DNA of 64,000 nt from Yoonia sp035117555 (GTDB lineage: Bacteria; Pseudomonadota; Alphaproteobacteria; Rhodobacterales; Rhodobacteraceae): the NCBI RefSeq assembly GCF_035117555.1, contig NZ_JAYKPK010000004.1, forward strand, positions 248,001-312,000, written 5' to 3'. The notes below the pieces were generated by a model that saw only the letters and a list, made by a program, of their open reading frames with translations, was not told the DNA's origin and searched no databases. Below, in pieces: positions 58,890 through 64,000 of the stretch. Each line of letters starts with the position of its first letter. Position 1 is the stretch's first letter. Made by a program: the position numbers and the translations under genes.

Positions 58890-60341
58890 ATGAACATCCA
58901 ACCCACAGCCAGCCATTTCATTGATGGCGCTTATGTCGAAGACACGGCAGGCCAGGAAATCCCCGTCATCTACCCCTATACGGGCGAGGTGATCGCGACC
59001 CTGCATGCCGCCACCCCTGCAATCATCGCGCAGGCCTTGGATGCCGCGAAACGCGCGCAAAAGGAATGGGCCGGCTGGACCGCCACCGAACGTGGTCGGG
59101 TCCTGCGCCGCGCCGCCGACATCATGCGGGAACGCAATCACGAATTGTCGGTGCTGGAAAGCTATGACACCGGCAAACCCTATCAGGAAACCAGCGTCGC
59201 TGATGCCACATCCGGCGCGGACGCCTTGGAATATTTCGGCGGGCTGGCCGCCAGCATCACCGGCGAATACATCCCCTTGGGCGATGATTTCGTCTATACC
59301 CGCCGTGAACCTTTGGGCGTCTGCGTCGGCATCGGCGCATGGAATTACCCGACCCAGATCGCCTGCTGGAAAGGCGCACCGGCACTGGCCTGCGGCAATG
59401 CGATGGTGTTCAAACCTTCGGAAACCACCCCGCTCTGCGCGCTGAAGGTCGCGGAAATCCTGCATGAGGCAGGTGCCCCCGCAGGTGTCTATAACGTGAT
59501 CCAAGGCTATGGCGAGGTAGGCGCGGCCCTCATCACCGATCCGCGCGTCGATAAAGTCTCCCTCACCGGATCAGTCGCCACTGGCCGCAAGGTCTATGCC
59601 GCCGCTGCCGAAGGCTTGCGCCATGTCACCATGGAGCTGGGCGGCAAATCCCCGCTGGTGATCTTCGACGATGCCGATCTGGATGCCGCCGTGTCGGGGG
59701 CGATCCTCGGCAATTTCTACTCCTCCGGTCAGGTCTGTTCCAACGGCACGCGGGTTTTCGTGCAAAAGGGGATCAAGGACGCCTTCCTGTCCCGCCTGAC
59801 CGAACGTCTGCAAGGCGTCGTGATGGGCGATCCGCAGGACCCCGTGACCAATTACGGCCCGATGGTCACCGAAAACCAGCGCGACATCGTCGAAGGTTTT
59901 ATTGCCAAAGGGCAGGCCGAAGGCGCGCGTCTGGTCACTGGCGGCATCCGCCCCGATCTGCCCGGCTTCTTCCTCGCCCCCACCGTCTTTGCCGATGTCA
60001 CCGACGACATGACAATCGCGCGCGAAGAAATATTCGGCCCCGTCATGTCCGTACTGGATTTCGACACCGAGGAAGAGGCGTTAAGGCGCGCCAACGCCAC
60101 CCCCTACGGGCTTTCCGCAGGCGTCTTCACCGCCGACCTGACCCGCGCCCACCGTATGGCAGCAGGGTTCGAGGCGGGCACCTGCTATATCAACACCTAC
60201 AACGATGCCCCGGTCGAGGCACCTTTCGGCGGCAACAAACTCTCCGGCGTGGGCCGCGAAAATTCCAAGGCAGCGATCGACCACTACAGCCAGATCAAAA
60301 GCGTCTATGTCCGCATGGACAAGCTGGAGGCACCCTATTGA
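58890..60341 (+). CDS. betB: Betaine-aldehyde dehydrogenase
   Basis: A 483-residue NAD(P)-dependent dehydrogenase that completes glycine betaine synthesis. The catalytic Glu249 (MELGGKS) and Cys283 (GQVCSNGTRVF) are in place, with the GIGAWNYPTQIACWKGAPAL and FGGNKLSGVGREN motifs of BetB. It starts right after the repeat element; its TGA shares two bases with the betA ATG. Confidence 0.96.
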   Translation: MNIQPTASHFIDGAYVEDTAGQEIPVIYPYTGEVIATLHAATPAIIAQALDAAKRAQKEWAGWTATERGRVLRRAADIMRERNHELSVLESYDTGKPYQETSVADATSGADALEYFGGLAASITGEYIPLGDDFVYTRREPLGVCVGIGAWNYPTQIACWKGAPALACGNAMVFKPSETTPLCALKVAEILHEAGAPAGVYNVIQGYGEVGAALITDPRVDKVSLTGSVATGRKVYAAAAEGLRHVTMELGGKSPLVIFDDADLDAAVSGAILGNFYSSGQVCSNGTRVFVQKGIKDAFLSRLTERLQGVVMGDPQDPVTNYGPMVTENQRDIVEGFIAKGQAEGARLVTGGIRPDLPGFFLAPTVFADVTDDMTIAREEIFGPVMSVLDFDTEEEALRRANATPYGLSAGVFTADLTRAHRMAAGFEAGTCYINTYNDAPVEAPFGGNKLSGVGRENSKAAIDHYSQIKSVYVRMDKLEAPY

Positions 60342-61999
60342 TGCAAGCCGATTACGTCATCATCGGCGCTGGCTCTGCCGGTTGCGCCATCGCGTATCGT
60401 CTGGCAGAGGCCGGGCAGAATGTGCTGATCATTGAACATGGCGGGTCCGACCGTGGACCGTTCATCCAGATGCCTGCGGCGCTGTCTTACCCGATGAACA
60501 TGAAAATGTATGACTGGGGCCTGAAATCCGAACCCGAACCACATTTGGGTGGGCGGCAATTGGTGACGCCACGTGGCAAGGTCATCGGCGGGTCATCCTC
60601 AATCAACGGGATGATCTATGTGCGCGGCCATGCGCGCGATTTCGACCATTGGGCCGAGAGCGGCGCGCAGGGCTGGGGTTATGCCGATGTGCTGCCCTAT
60701 TTCAAACGGATGGAAAACTGGCACGATGGCGGCCATGGCGGCGATCCGGCATGGCGCGGCAACGCTGGCCCGCTGCATATCACGCGCGGCCCCCGCAAAA
60801 ACCCGCTGACCCGCGCGTTTGTCGAGGCGGGCAAACAGGCGGGCTATCCGCTGACCGATGATTACAACGGCGCGCAGCAGGAAGGTTTCGGCCCTTTCGA
60901 TTCCACGATCTACAAAGGCCACCGCTGGTCCGCCGCCAGCGCCTATCTGCGCCCTGCTTTGAAACGGCCCAATTGCACGCTGACCCGCGCCTTGGCGCGT
61001 CGGGTGATCATCGAAGATGGGCGCGCGGTTGGAGTTGAGGTTTCGCGCGGCAAAAGGATCGAGGTGATCCGCGCCAATAAAGAGGTGATCATCGCCGCCT
61101 CATCGCTCAATTCCCCCAAACTGCTGATGCTGTCCGGCATCGGCCCTGCCGCACATCTGGCCGAACATGGCATCCCCGTGATCGCCGACCGCCCCGGCGT
61201 CGGGCAAAACCTGCAAGACCATCTGGAGCTTTACATCCAGCAGGCCGCGACCAAACCTGTCTCGCTGTTCTCCTACTGGAACCTGCGTGGCAAGGCCCGG
61301 ATCGGCGCGGAATGGCTCTTGTGGAAAACCGGGCTGGGATCATCCAACCAGTTTGAAAGTGCCGGTTTCATCCGCTCCCGCGCCGGTGTCGACTACCCCG
61401 ATATCCAGTTCCATTTCCTGCCCATCGCCGTCAGCTATGACGGTAAAACCGCCCCCGAAGGCCACGGCTTCCAAGCCCATGTCGGCCCGATGCGATCCGC
61501 CTCGCGCGGTCAGGTGACTTTGCGATCCGCTGACCCGAATGACAATCCCCGCATCCAGTTCAACTATATGTCCGACCCGCAGGATTGGGTCGACTTCCGC
61601 GCCTGTATCCGGCTGACTCGCGAAATCTTTGCCCAACCGGCGTTCGATGAGTATCGTGGCCATGAGATCCAGCCCGGCGATGCAGCCCAAAGCGACGAAG
61701 CCCTCGACGCCTTCATCCGCGACCATGCCGAAAGCGCCTATCACCCTTGCGGGACCTGCAAGATGGGCGCGGTCGATGACCCGATGGCCGTGGTCGATCC
61801 GCAGACGCGGGTGATCGGGGTTGATGGCTTGCGCGTGGCGGATAGTTCAATCTTTCCGCGCGTGACCAATGGCAATCTGAATGCGCCATCGATCATGGTG
61901 GGCGAAAAGGCGGCGGATCATATCCTGCAACGACAACCCTTGGCACCCGCTAATGATGAGCCTTGGATTCACCCGGATTGGCAGACCAGCCAACGCTGA
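60341..61999 (+). CDS. betA: Choline dehydrogenase
   Basis: A 552-residue GMC flavoprotein oxidising choline to betaine aldehyde at the inner membrane. FAD motif GAGSAG is at residues 9-14; further GMC blocks are GGRQLVTPRGKVIGGSSSINGMIYVRG, SSLNSPKLLMLSGIGPAAHL and the active-site region SAYHPCGTCKMGAVDDPMAVVDPQ. ATG 60341 (TGATG overlap with betB) is used; the TTG one codon earlier is unlikely. Convergent with the CoxG-like gene. Confidence 0.95.
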   Translation: MQADYVIIGAGSAGCAIAYRLAEAGQNVLIIEHGGSDRGPFIQMPAALSYPMNMKMYDWGLKSEPEPHLGGRQLVTPRGKVIGGSSSINGMIYVRGHARDFDHWAESGAQGWGYADVLPYFKRMENWHDGGHGGDPAWRGNAGPLHITRGPRKNPLTRAFVEAGKQAGYPLTDDYNGAQQEGFGPFDSTIYKGHRWSAASAYLRPALKRPNCTLTRALARRVIIEDGRAVGVEVSRGKRIEVIRANKEVIIAASSLNSPKLLMLSGIGPAAHLAEHGIPVIADRPGVGQNLQDHLELYIQQAATKPVSLFSYWNLRGKARIGAEWLLWKTGLGSSNQFESAGFIRSRAGVDYPDIQFHFLPIAVSYDGKTAPEGHGFQAHVGPMRSASRGQVTLRSADPNDNPRIQFNYMSDPQDWVDFRACIRLTREIFAQPAFDEYRGHEIQPGDAAQSDEALDAFIRDHAESAYHPCGTCKMGAVDDPMAVVDPQTRVIGVDGLRVADSSIFPRVTNGNLNAPSIMVGEKAADHILQRQPLAPANDEPWIHPDWQTSQR

Positions 62000-62018
62000 T
62001 CTGCGCACCAGCGGCGGT

Positions 62019-62468
62019 CTAGGGTTTGTCGCCCTCGACCGTCGCCTGAAACCTTTCGAAAAACTGATCTGCCATCTTTTTGGCAAAGCCACCGATGATC
62101 CGGTTGCCAAGCTGCGCGAGCTTGCCGCCCACCTTGGCGGTGGCGTCATAGCGCAGCTCGGTGCCGCCTGCGACGGTTTCCAGCACCACATCCGCGCTGC
62201 CTTTGGCGAAACCGGCAACGCCGCCTTTGCCCTCGCCGACAATCGTATAGCTTTGCCCCGGCACGATATTTTCCAGCGTGACCTCACCTTTGAACGTGGC
62301 CGAGACCGGCCCTACCTTTTGTTTGACGGTCGCGGCAAAACCATCTTCGGCTGATCCGGTCAGGTCCTCGCAGCCCGGAATACAGGCGCGCAATGTGTCG
62401 GGGTTATTCAGATGCGCCCAGACAATATCGATATCCGCCGCAATCACCCTGTTGCCTGATAATTCCAT
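62019..62468 (-). CDS. CoxG family SRPBCC protein
   Basis: A 149-residue START/SRPBCC-fold protein of the carbon monoxide dehydrogenase subunit G family (VWAHLNNPDTLRACIPGCEDL; VGPVSATFKGEVTLENI; GGKLAQLGNRIIGGFAKKMADQFFERF). CoxG helps insert or anchor the Mo-CODH, but many members are found without CODH genes, as here, so this may serve another hydrophobic-ligand role. Convergent with betA by 19 bases. Confidence 0.87.
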   Translation of the reverse strand: MELSGNRVIAADIDIVWAHLNNPDTLRACIPGCEDLTGSAEDGFAATVKQKVGPVSATFKGEVTLENIVPGQSYTIVGEGKGGVAGFAKGSADVVLETVAGGTELRYDATAKVGGKLAQLGNRIIGGFAKKMADQFFERFQATVEGDKP

Positions 62469-62526
62469 GACGATCCTCCCATTTGTCCCGATACTTCACG
62501 CCAAATGCCGGTTTGGCAATCCCCAT

Positions 62527-62561
62527 CGTCCGAGCCCAAATATCCCCGCCGGAGGCAGCGG
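62527..62561 (-). repeat. Dispersed intergenic element, copy h
   Basis: On the minus strand it reads CCGCTGC, then CTCCGGCGGGGATATTT, then GGGCTCGGACG. The right arm resembles CGGCTC(T/G)GAAG of copies a and b. Confidence 0.65.
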
Positions 62562-62573
62562 CGGAGCCGCTTC

Positions 62574-62609
62574 AGGGGCGCTGCCCCTCGCCCCGGATCA
62601 AGTCCGGGG
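62574..62609. repeat. Two perfect hairpins between the regulator and CoxG genes
   Basis: AGGGGC-GCT-GCCCCT (62574-62588) and CCCCGGA-TCAAG-TCCGGGG (62591-62609) are adjacent perfect stems. They may end the upstream regulator transcript on the minus strand. The first matches the hairpin near 11416. Confidence 0.6.
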
Positions 62610-62613
62610 CTCA

Positions 62614-62648
62614 CCCCGGAGTACTTTGGGAAATAAGAAGAGGGGGGG
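62614..62648 (+). repeat. Dispersed intergenic element, copy j
   Basis: The copy reads CCCCGGAGTACTTTGGG, then AAATAAGAAGAGGGGGG, matching the reverse complement of the copy at 11380-11414 in the right arm. Confidence 0.6.
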
Positions 62649-62666
62649 CCGCGCCTCCGGGCCAGA

Positions 62667-64000
62667 TCAGTCCAACTGGTAAGGTAGCAATCCGCGCGTG
62701 TTGGGGTCAACGTGCAGATGGCGTTCGATCGGCGGGACAGAGCGTTGGTGGCAGGTCTTCCGCTCGCAGATCCGGCAGGAAATGCCGATCGGGGCATAGG
62801 CGTCATTCGCGCCGATATCCATGTGATCGGCATAGACGATGGTGCTGGCATGGCGCACTTCACAGCCCAGCCCGATGGCATAGCGCCTTGTCGGCGCGTG
62901 AAACGATCCGCCCGCTTTACTGACATCGCGGGCAAGGCAAAAATAGCGCGCGCCATCCGGGGTTTCTGCCAATTGCCGCAGGAACTGACCCGGCAATTCA
63001 AACGCCTGATGCACATTCCAGAGCGGGCAGGCGCCGCCGAAACGGGCGAATTGCAACGTGGTCGCGGAATGGCGTTTGGTGATCGTCCCGGCCTGATCGA
63101 CGCGGACAAAGAAGAACGGGATACCCTTTTCCCCGGGCCGCTGCAGGGTCGACAGCCGGTGCGCCACCTGTTCCAGCGAGGCACCGAAACGGGCGGCCAG
63201 CAATTCCAGGTCATGGCGGCTGTCCTTGGCTGCCTGCAAAAACACACGGTAGGGCATCAGCGCGGCACCGGCGAAATAATTGGCCAAGCCCACCTTGGCG
63301 ATGCTGCGCGCCTCATCCGACTGGAACCGCGCCAGATCAAGGGTCGCTTCCAGCAAGGGATCCTGCGTGATCAGCGCCATCTGCAACAGCAGTTGAAAGG
63401 TCTGGGTCGCCGGATGGGCGGTGCTGGACAGGATCAGCCGTTTGGCAACAGGGTCGTAATGGCGCAACGTCTCGCTTTGGGTGATATGCACTTTGACCCC
63501 GGCACCGGCCAGCACCTTGATCGCCGCCTGCGCCATGCTTTCGCCCGGATCGCAGCGGCGGGTGAAACGTTCGGCGCTGCGGTCCACGGCGTCGATGTAA
63601 TTGTCGCAGTAATGGAAGAAATCGCGCACCTCTTCCCAAGGGCTGGGCCGCAGGCGGGAATCTTCGCGGCCCAAAGCCTCGTCCAGTGACGCGAGCCGCT
63701 CATGGGTCTGCCGGTAAGCGCTGTGCAGGTCCAGCAAGGCGCGCGCGACGGCGGGGCTATTGGCGGCGACCAGCCGCAGATCGGCCAGTGCAGGCGCGGG
63801 TCCGGTGAAAACCGGATCAGCCAAAGCCTCGCGCAGGTCGCTGACAAGGCGCGCTTCGTCACCCGATTGCAATTCAGTGACATCAAAGCCGAATTCCTGC
63901 GCAAGCCCCAGCACCACGGCGGTAGAGACGGGCCGGTTGTTGTTTTCCATCTGGTTGAGATAGGGCAGGGACACGCCCAATTTGTCAGCAAAGGCTTTTT
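62667..64000 (-). CDS. XRE/IrrE-type short-chain acyl-CoA regulator (partial)
   Basis: The C-terminal 444 residues of a regulator of the ScfR/RamB-like group (HTH, ImmA/IrrE peptidase-like domain, DUF2083). The frame is open through base 64000, so the start lies beyond the window; KAFADKLGVSLPYLNQMENNNRPVS is the end of the helix-turn-helix. The IrrE-like domain lacks a clear HExxH metal motif (the matching stretch reads FQLLLQMALI), so it is probably a sensor and not a peptidase. The C terminus has a Cys cluster (CRICERKTC). Relatives sense acyl-CoAs in short-chain fatty-acid or glyoxylate metabolism. Confidence 0.88.
   Translation of the reverse strand, partial: KAFADKLGVSLPYLNQMENNNRPVSTAVVLGLAQEFGFDVTELQSGDEARLVSDLREALADPVFTGPAPALADLRLVAANSPAVARALLDLHSAYRQTHERLASLDEALGREDSRLRPSPWEEVRDFFHYCDNYIDAVDRSAERFTRRCDPGESMAQAAIKVLAGAGVKVHITQSETLRHYDPVAKRLILSSTAHPATQTFQLLLQMALITQDPLLEATLDLARFQSDEARSIAKVGLANYFAGAALMPYRVFLQAAKDSRHDLELLAARFGASLEQVAHRLSTLQRPGEKGIPFFFVRVDQAGTITKRHSATTLQFARFGGACPLWNVHQAFELPGQFLRQLAETPDGARYFCLARDVSKAGGSFHAPTRRYAIGLGCEVRHASTIVYADHMDIGANDAYAPIGISCRICERKTCHQRSVPPIERHLHVDPNTRGLLPYQLD

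Noticed and set aside
62019..62468. Carbon monoxide oxidation locus
   Set aside because: Only a CoxG-like gene is present; no coxL, coxM or coxS in the window.

Overview
The window is a GC-rich, gene-dense piece of a chromosome from an alphaproteobacterium, most likely the family Rhodobacteraceae (Roseobacter group). This rests on the set of families seen: DUF2237, DUF2332, DUF3572, DUF983, DUF2927, a bet(I)CBA plus choXWV locus, an A-type alphaproteobacterial RNase P RNA, and the short intergenic repeats. I cannot name a genus. There is no prophage, insertion sequence, CRISPR array or tRNA that I can support. No gap without a gene exceeds about 300 bases.

Layout, left to right. 1-9 kb: the 3' part of trpB, two DUF genes with pth and rplY, an MFS exporter, a tiny secreted or membrane protein, lldD, trpA and ychF. 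8.7-12.2 kb: a surface-glycan patch (GT25 transferase, NeuB-like synthase, a tyrosine-phosphatase-like protein and a NeuA-like cytidylyltransferase trailing metG). 14-20.6 kb: a beta-barrel protein, a Tas-type reductase, a lipocalin, NUDIX and DUF983 genes, an EF-hand / ECF sigma / anti-sigma / metal-sensor cluster, and a PleD-like diguanylate cyclase with both receiver domains degenerate. 21-25 kb: znuA diverging from zur-znuC-znuB around a perfect Zur-like palindrome, then dtd and a PfkB kinase.

26.2-32.2 kb holds a tightly packed leftward operon: small membrane protein, XpaC-like, TelA-like, DUF2927 lipoprotein, SPFH-GYF protein, small membrane protein and double zinc-ribbon membrane protein. 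It looks like one envelope-stress machine and is the most interesting block here. 32-38.7 kb: rluB, tadA, a ceramidase-like protein, gatCA, an excalibur lipoprotein, an AmpD-like amidase with a non-standard start, rnpB and a PPOX protein. 38.7-41.6 kb: a CDF metal exporter under a MerR-type 19-bp-spacer promoter, rpmG and a Bax-inhibitor-1 protein.

41.7-53.8 kb: DUF1127/LysR pair, quinone oxidoreductase, HTH regulator, hisN-like phosphatase, CAP lipoprotein, guanine deaminase, mgtE with 5-formyl-THF cyclo-ligase, yebC, an SLC13 permease, a YmdB-type phosphodiesterase and a DMT exporter. 53.8-62 kb: a complete choline module. ChoXWV imports choline, BetC frees choline from choline-O-sulfate, and BetA then BetB oxidise it to glycine betaine under BetI. 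The window ends with a CoxG-like gene and the 3' part of an XRE/IrrE-type acyl-CoA regulator.

A second theme is non-coding: at least ten copies of a roughly 35-50 bp intergenic element (core CTCCGGCGGGGATATTT or CTCCGGCGGGAGTATTT) with three alternative right arms, mostly sitting between convergent genes, plus several GC-rich hairpins.
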